Part shown: in pieces, positions 40,168-49,804 of the stretch
How the letters are laid out: each line of letters starts with the position of its first letter
How positions within the stretch are numbered: the first letter of the stretch is position 1
Origin: Fodinibius salicampi
GTDB lineage: Bacteria; Bacteroidota; Rhodothermia; Balneolales; Balneolaceae
Direction: 5' to 3'
Length of the DNA: 64,000 bases
Assembly: GCF_039545095.1 (NCBI RefSeq)
Contig: NZ_BAABRS010000004.1
Coordinates: 248,001 to 312,000 of the forward strand
Translations under genes and position numbers: made by a program
Notes under the pieces: model-generated
Seen by the model: only the letters and a program-made list of their open reading frames with translations
Databases searched by the model: none
Told to the model about the DNA's origin: nothing

Positions 40168-42354
40168 ATGAAGAAACTACTTTTATTAGCCATAATTTTT
40201 GGTTGGATTCTGCAGCCTCTCTCAGCCCAGACCCAGGAAGTCCAATTCAACCATATATTCGATAACACCTTTAGAGCGGAAAGTATCCAAAATGTAAACT
40301 GGATGCAGGATGGCCGGTATTACAGTACTTTGAAGCGTGTCAACGGTGATATTGAGATTCGAAAATATGATATTACCACTGGGGATTATGAAGTGTTGAT
40401 GTCTACTTCGGACTTAAAAGTACCGGGACGTGATAAGCCGATCATTATACAGGATTACCAGTTTTCTGCGGATGAAAGCAAGGTACTTATCAAAACCGAT
40501 GTCGAATCGATCTGGCGGCGCAGTACCCGTGAAAATTATTTCATTTATGATTTTGAAACCGGTCGAACACAAAAGCTGACCCAATCGGACCAAAAACAGC
40601 AGTATGCCCAGCTTTCTCCGTCAGGGGAAAAGGCTGCTTTTGTACAGGAAAATAATCTCTATTGGGTAAACCTGTCTACCGGTGAGGAAACAGCTATCAC
40701 AACCGACGGTGAATTTAATAAGATTATTAATGGCGCGGCCGACTGGGTATACGAAGAAGAATTTGGTTTTGCAAAAGCCTGGAGCTGGTCTCCGGATGGG
40801 GAAAAGATTGCCTTTTATCGTTTTGATGAGTCTGATGTGAAAGAATTTTTTATGACCGAATGGGGAGAATTGTACCCTGGACTCACACGCTTTAAGTATC
40901 CGAAAGCCGGTGAGGAAAATTCGGTGGTCAAAATTGGAGTTTATGATTTGGATGAGGATAATACCGTATGGATGGATATAGGTTCAGAAAATGATCAGTA
41001 TATCCCCCGCATCAATTGGACGAAAGATCCCGAGACACTGGCCATTCGTCGCATGAACAGACTGCAAAATAAGCAGGACTTGATGCTTGCTAATGCAAAT
41101 ACCGGCGATACCGAGATTATAAAAACAGAAGAAAGTGATGCCTGGATTGATGTGCATGACGATCTGATTTTTTTAAAAAATGGCGAAGAGTTTGTCTATA
41201 CCAGTGAAGAATCCGGCTATAATCATATTTACCTGTACAACCTTGATGGAGAATTGATTCGTCAGGTTACTCAAGGGGACTGGGAGGTAACGAATTATCT
41301 TGGTTATAATGAGCAAACCGATCGATTTTATTTTGTGAGCACTGAGGAATCGCCACTTGAACGCCATCTCTACAGTATAAAGCGCGATGGAAGCGATAAG
41401 CGAAAAATGACGGATAGCGAGGGATGGCATAGTATCAACATGAGCCGTGACTTTAAATACTATATCAATACCTCATCCTCCTCGGGTACTCCGCCGCAAT
41501 ACACTCTGCACAAGATTAATGGAGCTCAGGTGCGCGTGTTGGAGGATAATGATGAACTGAGTGATACCCTTGCCGAATATGATTTTCCGGGAAAAGAATT
41601 TATCAAAATCCCTCTGCCACAGGCGACACTCAATGGCTATATGATAAAGCCCCATAATTTTGATGCTTCCAAAGAATACCCGGTTCTTTTTTATGTGTAT
41701 GGAGGTCCTGGAAGCCAGACGGTACAGAAGAACTTTTCTACCTCTCAGCGACCGTTGTGGCATCGTTACCTGGCTTCGCAGGGCTATATTATTGTGAGTG
41801 TGGATAATCGCGGAACCGGTGCCCGGGGACGTGATTTTGAAAAGCAGATTTACAAGAAGCTGGGGCAGTATGAGGTGGAAGACCAGATTGATGCTGCTAA
41901 ATACCTGACAGAAGAGTATGATTTTATTGATGAGAATAGAGTTGGAATCTGGGGCTGGAGCTATGGTGGATATATGTCTACATTGGCCCTGGCACAGGGA
42001 AATGATATTTTTAGTACGGCCATTGCGGTTGCGCCGGTAACGAGCTGGAAGTATTACGATACGATTTATACCGAGCGCTTTATGCAGACTCCTGAGCAAA
42101 ATCCTGAAGGGTACAGCAAGGGTTCACCGCTAACCTACGCAAATCAGATTACCGGTAATTATTTGCTGGTGCATGGCACAGGTGATGATAATGTGCATTT
42201 TCAAAATACCGTTGAAATGATTGATCGCCTTGTGTCAGCTAATGTACAGTTCGAAACCATGTTTTATCCGAACCGCAATCATGGTATTTATGGCGGAAAT
42301 ACTCGTGAACATCTTTATAGAATGCTGACTGATTATATTTTAGAAAACTTATAG
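40168..42354 (+). CDS. Dipeptidyl-peptidase IV-type S9 peptidase
   Basis: 728 aa, secreted or periplasmic (signal peptide about 1-20, QPLSAQ). The N-terminal eight-bladed propeller (about 50-470) contains the WVYEEEFGFAKAWSWSPDG segment with the double-Glu substrate clamp that marks DPP-IV. The catalytic alpha/beta hydrolase domain carries Ser598 (GWSYGG), Asp674 (GTGDDNVH) and His705 (NRNHG). Cleaves X-Pro or X-Ala dipeptides from peptides, feeding peptide catabolism. The obg gene starts one base after its stop, an unusually tight link to a housekeeping GTPase. Confidence 0.92.
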   Translation: MKKLLLLAIIFGWILQPLSAQTQEVQFNHIFDNTFRAESIQNVNWMQDGRYYSTLKRVNGDIEIRKYDITTGDYEVLMSTSDLKVPGRDKPIIIQDYQFSADESKVLIKTDVESIWRRSTRENYFIYDFETGRTQKLTQSDQKQQYAQLSPSGEKAAFVQENNLYWVNLSTGEETAITTDGEFNKIINGAADWVYEEEFGFAKAWSWSPDGEKIAFYRFDESDVKEFFMTEWGELYPGLTRFKYPKAGEENSVVKIGVYDLDEDNTVWMDIGSENDQYIPRINWTKDPETLAIRRMNRLQNKQDLMLANANTGDTEIIKTEESDAWIDVHDDLIFLKNGEEFVYTSEESGYNHIYLYNLDGELIRQVTQGDWEVTNYLGYNEQTDRFYFVSTEESPLERHLYSIKRDGSDKRKMTDSEGWHSINMSRDFKYYINTSSSSGTPPQYTLHKINGAQVRVLEDNDELSDTLAEYDFPGKEFIKIPLPQATLNGYMIKPHNFDASKEYPVLFYVYGGPGSQTVQKNFSTSQRPLWHRYLASQGYIIVSVDNRGTGARGRDFEKQIYKKLGQYEVEDQIDAAKYLTEEYDFIDENRVGIWGWSYGGYMSTLALAQGNDIFSTAIAVAPVTSWKYYDTIYTERFMQTPEQNPEGYSKGSPLTYANQITGNYLLVHGTGDDNVHFQNTVEMIDRLVSANVQFETMFYPNRNHGIYGGNTREHLYRMLTDYILENL

Positions 42355-42355
42355 T

Positions 42356-43378
42356 ATGGGCCGAGTTCAATTTGCCGATTATGCAAAAGTTTATGTTAAG
42401 GGAGGTCATGGAGGAGCCGGTGCGGTTCATTTCCGCCGGGAGAAGTATGTACCCCATGGGGGGCCAGATGGAGGCGACGGTGGCGCCGGGGGCGATGTTA
42501 TTCTCCGGGGCAATGAGCAGTTGAATACGCTTCTGGATCTTCGTTATCGGAAATATGTGAATGCCAAGGACGGCAATCGCGGCGAATCCAGTAAACGCAA
42601 GGGTAAGGATGGTGAAGATGAAATCCTGGAAGCTCCACTGGGCTGCGTGGTATATGATGCGGATACCAAAGAACGTCTGGGGGAAATCACCGACCACGAG
42701 CAGGAAATTGTAGTAGCGGAAGGCGGTAAAGGTGGACTCGGAAACTGGCATTTTCGCAGTTCAACCAATCAGACCCCGCGTCATGCCCAGGATGGAGAAG
42801 AGGGAGAGCAGCGAGCTATAGAGATCGAGCTGAAACTCATCGCTGATGTTGGACTCGTTGGTTTCCCAAACGCAGGTAAAAGTACGTTGCTGTCGGCTAT
42901 TTCAGGAGCCAAACCCAAAATCGATTCCTATCCTTTTACCACGCTACAGCCTAATTTGGGTGTTGTTACGATGCCCGATTATCGAACGTTTGTAATGGCC
43001 GATATTCCCGGAATTATTGAAGAGGCCCACGAAGGGCGGGGCTTGGGCATTCAGTTCCTGAGGCATATTGAGCGTAATAATGTTCTTCTTTTTATGGTAA
43101 GCTCTCAGCAGGATATCGAATATGAGTACGAGGCATTGCTGGACGAGCTTCGGGCCTATCGCTCCGACCTGCTGGATAAACCGCGTATACTGGCTATTAC
43201 CAAGATGGATCTGCAGGAAAACTTTGAGCTGGATAAAGAAAAAAAATTAGATCTGGACATCCCGGTAGTTGAAATTTCCTCCGCAACTAACTACCATATA
43301 GATGAACTGAAAGAAATCATCTGGGAGCAGATACAAGCCGTTGAAAAGTCTAAAGAAGATACAGAAAGCTCCGGTTAG
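42356..43378 (+). CDS. obg: Obg/CgtA GTPase
   Basis: 340 aa. Ribosome-assembly GTPase linked to 50S maturation and the stringent response. The glycine-rich Obg fold opens the protein (AKVYVKGGHGGAGAVHFRRE and GGPDGGDGGAGGDV). The G domain has P-loop GFPNAGKST (about 166), G2/G3 with YPFTTLQPNLG and DIPGIIEEA, G4 TKMD and G5 SS. A short acidic tail replaces the OCT domain. One base after the S9 peptidase stop, and overlapping dprA by 38 bp. Confidence 0.95.
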   Translation: MGRVQFADYAKVYVKGGHGGAGAVHFRREKYVPHGGPDGGDGGAGGDVILRGNEQLNTLLDLRYRKYVNAKDGNRGESSKRKGKDGEDEILEAPLGCVVYDADTKERLGEITDHEQEIVVAEGGKGGLGNWHFRSSTNQTPRHAQDGEEGEQRAIEIELKLIADVGLVGFPNAGKSTLLSAISGAKPKIDSYPFTTLQPNLGVVTMPDYRTFVMADIPGIIEEAHEGRGLGIQFLRHIERNNVLLFMVSSQQDIEYEYEALLDELRAYRSDLLDKPRILAITKMDLQENFELDKEKKLDLDIPVVEISSATNYHIDELKEIIWEQIQAVEKSKEDTESSG

Positions 43379-44480
43379 AGAGCTTATAGCCCTTCATTTA
43401 ATTTCCAACTTGGGTGCGCAGCGTATTCGAAGCCTGTTGCAATTTGTGGATCATCCGCGCGAAATTTTTCAACTGGATCGGCAGAATATTGAATCCGTTT
43501 ATGGAATAGGTCCCAAGACCGCTGAGGAGATTATTACCTTTGACAGCTGGGGTAAAGTCGACCGGATCATGGATAAGACGCAGCGCCTTGGATCAGAGAT
43601 CATGACTTTATGGGATGAGGACTATCCTACACTGCTGCGCGAAATATTCGATCCGCCGCTGATGCTATGGATTAAAGGGAGCAGGAAGGCCCTGCAAAAT
43701 GAGAGTGTGGCCGTTGTAGGTACGCGCAAGGCCGGAAAGTATGGATTGGAAACTGCAAAGTATTTTAGCCGGGAATTGGTTCATAATGGCCTAACTGTAA
43801 TTAGTGGATTGGCATTGGGTGTAGACGGGGCGGCTCATCGGGCAGCTGTATCGGAAAATGGATGTACAGTAGCAGTGTTGGGATCGGGCCTGGATATCAT
43901 ATATCCGCAGCAACACAGGAAACTGGTAGCCGATATTGTTGATACGGGTGGTGCTGTTATCACGGAATTTCCCCTTGGGGCACCTCCGGATGCCGGTAAT
44001 TTCCCGGTGCGTAATCGCATTGTCAGCGGATTGAGTTTGGGTACACTGGTGGTAGCTTCGGGCATTGATGGAGGCAGCATGATTACTGCTAAATTGGCAC
44101 TGGATCAGAACCGGGAAGTTTTTGTCGTACCTCACGCCATTGGATCTCCCAATTCTATCGGTTGCCACAGCCTGATACAGCGCGGGATGGGCAAGCTGGT
44201 TCAAAATATAGAAGATGTTTTAGAAGAGATTGAGGTTCATATAACGCAATCTGAAAAAAAAGATCGCTCTGCCGGGTCGGCCTCCCGTAAGTGGGCTTCC
44301 CTTGATCTGGATGAATTGTCTACAAATATTTGTGAGGCACTGGAAGAAGAACCGATGCATATAGATTATTTAGCTGAACAGCTGGATACTACAGCACATA
44401 AATTGTTACCTAAACTACTTGAATTGGAGATGCAGCACTGTGTACGTCAGTCTGCGGGTAAAAATTTTGAGCTTTTATAA
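43341..44480 (+). CDS. dprA: DNA-protecting/processing protein DprA
   Basis: 379 aa. Binds incoming single-stranded DNA and loads RecA during natural transformation. A helix-hairpin-helix (about 15-60, YGIGPKTAEEI) comes first. The Rossmann-like DprA core follows with VAVVGTRKAGKYG, ISGLALGVDGAAH, AVLGSGLDIIYPQQH, GAVITEFPLGAPPDAGNFPVRN and GSMITAKLALDQNREVFVVP. A C-terminal winged helix (about 325-379) closes it. The frame opens at a TTG (43341) inside the end of obg; VRELIALHL is expected near the N-terminus, so the overlap may be real. Proves competence machinery only in part. Confidence 0.92.
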   Translation: MKSLKKIQKAPVRELIALHLISNLGAQRIRSLLQFVDHPREIFQLDRQNIESVYGIGPKTAEEIITFDSWGKVDRIMDKTQRLGSEIMTLWDEDYPTLLREIFDPPLMLWIKGSRKALQNESVAVVGTRKAGKYGLETAKYFSRELVHNGLTVISGLALGVDGAAHRAAVSENGCTVAVLGSGLDIIYPQQHRKLVADIVDTGGAVITEFPLGAPPDAGNFPVRNRIVSGLSLGTLVVASGIDGGSMITAKLALDQNREVFVVPHAIGSPNSIGCHSLIQRGMGKLVQNIEDVLEEIEVHITQSEKKDRSAGSASRKWASLDLDELSTNICEALEEEPMHIDYLAEQLDTTAHKLLPKLLELEMQHCVRQSAGKNFELL

Positions 44481-44630
44481 TTTCTATATTTTATTACTAT
44501 TCTTTAAAGCGTTGGCGTTTCGATTCAGTTTTAGAAATAGTATCTTGAGTCGGTACTATTGACACTATCATCTCGTTACAGATTAAAGAATCTATTTTAT
44601 CCTGTTTACAGGATGGAAAAAACGTAGTAT

Positions 44631-46151
44631 ATGCTTAAGACCGGTCAACAGATGAACCAGAAACAGACGCAACAGCAGCGTCTGTCGCCGCAACAGATAC
44701 AGTATATCAAGCTGTTGCAGCTCCCTACTATTGCTTTGGAGCAGCGGATAAAGGAAGAGTTGGAGACCAATCCGGTTCTGGAGGAAGGTGAGCAATCTGA
44801 TTCCGTAGATGAACTGGAACAACCGGAGTGGGAAGAGGAAGAAGTCGCCCGGGATGAAGAACTCGAGCCGGTTGATCAGAATGAAGAGATCGACTGGGAT
44901 GAATTTATGCACAACACCGAGTACGACGGCAATAACTATTCCGGCGGTTCCGGATATGGGGGCAATGAAGACTGGAGGGATTTGCCGGATCCTTATCATG
45001 AATCTTTCTTGGAAAAGCTGGAGCAGCAGGTTGGCCTTCTGGATTTAAATGAAGAACAACAGTTGATTGCCAACCAAATACTTGGTTCTCTTGATCATGA
45101 CGGGTATTTCAGAAGAGAAATAGAGGCCGTTGTTGATAATATTGCTTTCAATGAGGGAACATTGACCAACAAGGAAGAGGTTGAGAAAGTCCGTAAACAA
45201 ATTCAACGGCTCGATCCCCCGGGCATCGCCTCGCGCGATCTACGGGATTGCCTGCTGGTTCAGCTTAGGATGATGAATGAAGATGTCGAGGGCCGGAATG
45301 ATGCGATCGCTATGCTCGAAGATCATTGGGACCTTTTTGAAAAGAAGCATTTCCGGAAGCTCAAGAAAAAACTTCAGATCGATGATGAGGAGTTAAAAGC
45401 TGCTTTTGACTGTATTAAGGGGCTGGATCCAAAGCCCGGCGGCGGAGGTAATGCGGTCGATGATACGCAAAACTATATTGAACCCGATTTTGAAGTATAT
45501 TATCAGCCTGCGGAAAATTCCAATGGAAATGAGGAAGAGGCCGGTGATTTTGTCATTTCACTAAATAATGGAAATGTGCCACCTCTTAGAATTTCACCCC
45601 GCTATAAGGATATGTGGGAAGACCTGAAAAAGAAAAAGGATAAGAGTAAGCAGACTAAAGAGACCAAATCTTTTATTAAAGATAAGATAGAATCTGCTCA
45701 GTGGTTTATCGATTCTATACGTCAGCGGCAGAATACGCTGATGAATACCATGCAGACGATCGTAGCCCTTCAGGAGGACTTTTTTAAGCATGGGGAGGGA
45801 TTGAAACCGATGATTCTTAAGGATATTGCTGATCGCGTGAATTTGGATATCTCCACCATTTCCCGGGTAGTTAACGGTAAATATGTTCAGACACATTTTG
45901 GAGTATTCGAGCTTAAGTACTTTTTCAGCGAGGGACTGGAAACACAGAGCGGAGAGGAAGTTTCCAGCAGGGAGGTTAAAAATGCAGTACAGGAAATCGT
46001 GGATAATGAAGATAAGAAAAAACCGCTGAGTGACCAGGCCATCGCGGATCAACTCAAGGAAAAGGGATATAAAATTGCTCGAAGAACTGTGAGTAAATAT
46101 CGCGAGAAGCTAAATATTCCGGTCGCACGACTTCGTAAACAAATTGTTTAA
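44631..46151 (+). CDS. rpoN: RNA polymerase sigma-54 factor
   Basis: 506 aa. Region I (LKTGQQMNQKQTQQQRLSPQQIQYIKLLQLPTIALEQRIKEELETNPVLEE, residues 2-52) is the activator-responsive segment. A long acidic linker (about 55-125) precedes the core-binding domain. The HTH and RpoN box are intact (ARRTVSKYREKLNIPVARLR near the C-terminus, with the conserved ARRTVxKYRE). Sigma-54 requires an AAA+ enhancer-binding protein, which is not in this window. It converges with a membrane protein gene, overlapping by 4 bp at 46148-46151. Confidence 0.95.
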   Translation: MLKTGQQMNQKQTQQQRLSPQQIQYIKLLQLPTIALEQRIKEELETNPVLEEGEQSDSVDELEQPEWEEEEVARDEELEPVDQNEEIDWDEFMHNTEYDGNNYSGGSGYGGNEDWRDLPDPYHESFLEKLEQQVGLLDLNEEQQLIANQILGSLDHDGYFRREIEAVVDNIAFNEGTLTNKEEVEKVRKQIQRLDPPGIASRDLRDCLLVQLRMMNEDVEGRNDAIAMLEDHWDLFEKKHFRKLKKKLQIDDEELKAAFDCIKGLDPKPGGGGNAVDDTQNYIEPDFEVYYQPAENSNGNEEEAGDFVISLNNGNVPPLRISPRYKDMWEDLKKKKDKSKQTKETKSFIKDKIESAQWFIDSIRQRQNTLMNTMQTIVALQEDFFKHGEGLKPMILKDIADRVNLDISTISRVVNGKYVQTHFGVFELKYFFSEGLETQSGEEVSSREVKNAVQEIVDNEDKKKPLSDQAIADQLKEKGYKIARRTVSKYREKLNIPVARLRKQIV

Positions 46152-47653
46152 AGTTTCAGGCTTAGGTAAATAACTTCCCACACGGAGCTGTTGAATCCTA
46201 CCATCCAGACAGTTAATGCTGTAATAAGGAGGAGATAAAGTCCCACCGTTAAACTCAGATAACGCAATTTATTGGTTACTACCGCCCGGGAGAGGTCTAT
46301 AGCAGCGACTATAAAGGAGCAAAAAAATACAAATAGTAGTAAAATAGTGGCTGCAGTGATGGCATATATACTGCCCCAAGATACATAAACGGCTATAGCA
46401 AACGTCCCGATAAGAAAGTTAAGATGGAAAGGCCAAGCCAAAAGAGTAGTGACCTGGGTTAGTGATCGAAGATATTTGTTGCTAAGATACAGCCAGAATA
46501 TTGCTATAAGAGAGAGCATCAAGAATATGCCTGAAAATACCAGAAGAAGAATATACTCATTACCGCTGATAATTATCTCGAGCATGGGATAATGATATGC
46601 GAGACTCTGCAGACCCAGCGGGGACCATAAATAAGTTGAAAGAGTATACAATACAGCGCCGGCAAGCAGAGCATGCTGTAACAGGATGAGCATGGCTGGC
46701 ACCGAAGTACGGATATGACGCCTGAATATGTCATTCACAAAGAAGGAGTGACCGAAGAAATAGCGGAACAGTGATTTTCGATAGAGCGGACTCATATTAT
46801 AGTGCATGGCAAGTGACCCCCAAACCAGTAAAAGCACTATTGTGGGAAGAATGGGTTTTCGGGAGCTAGGAAGTGATTCTTCAGGAACCGGAAAGATCGC
46901 GTTGGGGGTCGAAGCAAAAGCACGCAGGGTATTCCCTAATTGGGGGTTATTTTCGATTGTAGAGAGGAGCTGTGAACTCCTAAATAAAAGAGGCTTGCCG
47001 GGTGAGTGTGAAGTTTGTTCAATGATTCTCTTAAGAGGAGTGAGAAATCCCTGAAGTTTCGGGTCCGGACTGTATTGATATCCACCAATGAATTCGGATC
47101 GTGGAATAGTTAGGGAATCCAGATCTGTTGAATGCAGACGAATGTCATAAATAAGGAAATCGGCTGGTGGATGCGTATCTGTTATTTGGTGGTCGGTATA
47201 ATATGTATCTATATTATCGAGATTATTAAAAGAGGCGAAAAAAGAGGAAGCCGCTGTATTAAATGCAGACTGTTCAATAGCTCCGAATTGAAAAAGTTTA
47301 AGTTTTTCTACCGAAGGCTGGGACAGAAAAGCCTTTGCTTTTTGGATTAAGGCCGCAGCAGTAGCCGAATCTGTACGTGCAAGAGAAAGGGGGGTGGGAA
47401 AGGAGATTCCAAGTGAGGCATAGATCTCAAAATTATATTGGTTGATCGTTTCCCAAAGGCGATCAGATGGTTGTTCATTTAATTCCAGAATGGTAATGCC
47501 TGTTTCCTGGAAAGTACTTAGCTGATCAAGAGCCTGCTGTTCGCTTTCTGGCAATTCCCATACTACGCCAAAATTTCGTTGAGCATGAATGGAGCCGGCA
47601 AAGAAAAGCAAGATGATGATCGTAAAGAGCCCTTTGAAAAACCATTCTGTCAT
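46148..47653 (-). CDS. Membrane protein with periplasmic domain, unrecognised family
   Basis: About 501 aa. The signal peptide is FKGLFTIIILLFFAGSIHAQ. Residues 22-270 are a soluble domain (RNFGVVWELPESEQQALDQL and TGITILELNE, reminiscent of TIM-barrel-like glycosidase edges). From about 290 onward there are roughly seven helices, including HYNMSPLYRKSLFRYFFGHSFFVNDIF (a conserved-looking loop). I do not recognise it. An upstream in-frame extension to 47794 encodes REP-type repeat DNA, so the start ATG at 47653 is preferred. The start codon lies within the repeat's end. Confidence 0.7.
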   Translation of the reverse strand: MTEWFFKGLFTIIILLFFAGSIHAQRNFGVVWELPESEQQALDQLSTFQETGITILELNEQPSDRLWETINQYNFEIYASLGISFPTPLSLARTDSATAAALIQKAKAFLSQPSVEKLKLFQFGAIEQSAFNTAASSFFASFNNLDNIDTYYTDHQITDTHPPADFLIYDIRLHSTDLDSLTIPRSEFIGGYQYSPDPKLQGFLTPLKRIIEQTSHSPGKPLLFRSSQLLSTIENNPQLGNTLRAFASTPNAIFPVPEESLPSSRKPILPTIVLLLVWGSLAMHYNMSPLYRKSLFRYFFGHSFFVNDIFRRHIRTSVPAMLILLQHALLAGAVLYTLSTYLWSPLGLQSLAYHYPMLEIIISGNEYILLLVFSGIFLMLSLIAIFWLYLSNKYLRSLTQVTTLLAWPFHLNFLIGTFAIAVYVSWGSIYAITAATILLLFVFFCSFIVAAIDLSRAVVTNKLRYLSLTVGLYLLLITALTVWMVGFNSSVWEVIYLSLKL

Positions 47654-47715
47654 CGCGAACGAAGTGTGGCGATCTCTTTTTACCAGCATTGATCGGGAGA
47701 TTGCTTCGCAGGCTC
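47648..47715. repeat. REP-like inverted repeat overlapping a start codon
   Basis: CTGTCATCGCGAACGAAGTG (47647-) and the inverted GCTTCGCAGGCTCGCAGTGACA (to about 47724) flank a short centre with GGCGATCTC..GGGAGATTG. This is the common GTCATTGCGAGC..GAAGCAATCTC repeat. A related unit lies at about 16147-16192. Confidence 0.75.
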
Positions 47716-47803
47716 GCAGTGACAAGCCAATTTTTGGAGGTTTTACAAAGGTTTCTGTAAAAAAAGACCAGATACATTTAAAGGTCAACGGCAATAACTA
47801 AGG

Positions 47804-48280
47804 TTATTTTGGATCTATCGTTTTTTCAATAGGGAGTTCAGTTGTTTCTTTAAAACTACTCAATACCACATTAGACCTGCTTTTACTTACACCATCCCAG
47901 GATTGAATACGGGAAAGAAGCTTTTCAAAAGAGTCGGTATTTTCCGTCCTGATCTTTAGGATGTGGGAGCCATCTCCGGTAATTGAATGACACTCGAGCA
48001 CTTCCGGTTCTTGCTGTATTTGCTCGATAAACCGGGGATAATTTTCAGAGCCATCAACTTCTACAAAAACGAAGGCCGTGATATCAAATTTAAAGCGTTT
48101 GGCATCTAAAATTGCTCGATATTCCGTGATAAGTTCCTTTTCTTCAAGCTTGCGCATGCGTTCTGAAACCGATGGTACGGATAAATGGACAATTTCAGCA
48201 AGTTGATTTCGCTGTGCTCGTCCTTCTTTTTGAAGATGTTTTAAAATAGTTAGATCGGTTTCATCCAGTCCTTTACCCAT
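47804..48280 (-). CDS. Lrp/AsnC family transcriptional regulator
   Basis: 158 aa. The HTH domain at residues about 6-55 (LDETDLTILKHLQKEGRAQRNQLAEIVHLSVPSVSERMRKLEEKELI) is the Lrp signature. The AsnC/RAM effector-binding domain follows (about 70-145, FVFVEVDGSENYPRFIEQIQQEPEVLECHSITGDGSHILKI). These regulators respond to amino acids or other small ligands as octamers. It is divergent from serS with about 200 bp between. Its regulon cannot be read from context; upstream operator dyads are not obvious. Confidence 0.92.
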   Translation of the reverse strand: MGKGLDETDLTILKHLQKEGRAQRNQLAEIVHLSVPSVSERMRKLEEKELITEYRAILDAKRFKFDITAFVFVEVDGSENYPRFIEQIQQEPEVLECHSITGDGSHILKIRTENTDSFEKLLSRIQSWDGVSKSRSNVVLSSFKETTELPIEKTIDPK

Positions 48281-48483
48281 ATAGCCTCCTTTTTAATTGC
48301 CTAAATTTTCTATGATTTATTAAAAATAAGCTTAAATATTAAGGAGGTCAAGCACAGTTAATTTCAGCTGATGCCAATAGTAGTGAAACAGTATTTTAAA
48401 GAAGCAAAATTAAGATTCAAAGGTTTGTGAAAACTCTTTTATCTTTAGCAAAATTATAATACAAGAAAATGTAACTAAAACAA

Positions 48484-49755
48484 ATGTTAGACGTCACCTA
48501 TATTCGCAATAATACCAAGCGCGTAAAAGAAGGAATGAAGAACAAGGGCGAAGATCAACCTGAGATTGTTGATCAACTGTTGGAGGTTGATGAATCGTGG
48601 CGTGCGCTTGTTAAAGAAACCGATGATCTGAGGAGTGAAAGTAATACCAAGGCACAGAAGATCGGTGAGCTGATGGGTAAGGGCAATAAAGAAGAAGCCC
48701 AGGAAATCATTGCCTATACAAGCAAGCTCAAAGAAAAGATTAAGGAGAAAGAAGTACAATTGAATTCCCTTAAAGAAGAGCGTACTGATTTATTGTTACG
48801 CATACCCAATGTCCCGCATGAATCAGTTCCGGTCGGGCATTCGGAAGACGAAAATGAGGTCTTTAAGACCTGGGGTGAGCCATTAAAAGATGAGAATCTG
48901 AAACCGCATTGGGTATTGGTGGAAGAACAGGGGTGGATCGACTTTGAGAGAGGGGCAAAGGTCACAGGAGCCGGATTCCCGTTTTATATTGGTCCCGTAG
49001 CTAAACTTCAGCGTGCGTTAATAAATTATTTTCTTAATAAGGCAACGGATGAGGGATATACGGAACTACAGGTACCGTACTTTGTCAATGAGGATTCGGC
49101 CCGGGGAACGGGACAGATTCCCGATAAGGAAGATATGATGTATGAGATTCCAAGAGATGAATTTTTTGCCATACCTACGGCTGAGGTACCGGTGACGAAC
49201 TTCCATCGCGATGAAATTCTGGATAATGATGATCTTCCCATTTATTATGCGGCTTATACGCCTTGTTGGCGCCGCGAAGCGGGTTCCTATGGTAAAGATG
49301 TACGAGGACTAAACCGCCTGCATCAATTTGATAAGGTGGAATTGGTCAAGTTAGTGCATCCGGATGCGGCATACGATGAGCTGGAGAGTTTGCGTGCCTA
49401 TGCTGAATCCCTTTTAGAAGAGCTGAAGATTCCATACCGAACTTTGTTAATGTGTACGGGTGACATGGGCTTTACCCAAACCAAAAAATATGATCTTGAG
49501 GTATGGAGTCCTGCTCAAGAACGTTGGCTGGAAGTGAGTTCCTGTTCTAATTTCGGAGGGTTTCAGGCAAGACGGATGATGCTTCGATATCGCAATGACG
49601 AGGGAGAAACAGAAATCTTACATACGCTTAATGGTTCCGGGTTGGCCCTGCCCCGCATAGTAGCAGCGATATTGGAAATTTATCAGCAGGAAGACGGAAG
49701 TATTAAAGTTCCTGAAGTACTTCAGCCTTTTATGGGTACCGATGTTATCAATTAG
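48484..49755 (+). CDS. serS: Seryl-tRNA synthetase
   Basis: 423 aa, class II aminoacyl-tRNA synthetase that charges tRNA-Ser and tRNA-Sec. An N-terminal antiparallel coiled coil (about 1-110, MLDVTYIRNNTKRVKEGMKNKG and KEKIKEKEVQLNSLKEERTDLLLRIPN) binds the long variable arm. The catalytic domain includes motif 2 (YTPCWRREAGSYGKDVRGLNRLHQFDKVEL) and motif 3 (TLNGSGLALPRIVAAILE). Length is standard. It is followed by a DUF432/MscS pair 50 bp downstream. No T-box-like leader was visible in the divergent region. Confidence 0.95.
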   Translation: MLDVTYIRNNTKRVKEGMKNKGEDQPEIVDQLLEVDESWRALVKETDDLRSESNTKAQKIGELMGKGNKEEAQEIIAYTSKLKEKIKEKEVQLNSLKEERTDLLLRIPNVPHESVPVGHSEDENEVFKTWGEPLKDENLKPHWVLVEEQGWIDFERGAKVTGAGFPFYIGPVAKLQRALINYFLNKATDEGYTELQVPYFVNEDSARGTGQIPDKEDMMYEIPRDEFFAIPTAEVPVTNFHRDEILDNDDLPIYYAAYTPCWRREAGSYGKDVRGLNRLHQFDKVELVKLVHPDAAYDELESLRAYAESLLEELKIPYRTLLMCTGDMGFTQTKKYDLEVWSPAQERWLEVSSCSNFGGFQARRMMLRYRNDEGETEILHTLNGSGLALPRIVAAILEIYQQEDGSIKVPEVLQPFMGTDVIN

Positions 49756-49804
49756 AGCATTGTAAATACATTCTTAATTAATTTTATAAAAAGATTTCAT
49801 ACAG

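Noticed and set aside
48281..48483. T-box or other riboswitch before serS
   Set aside because: No T-box sequence, no stable stem series and no terminator-like hairpin seen in the divergent region.
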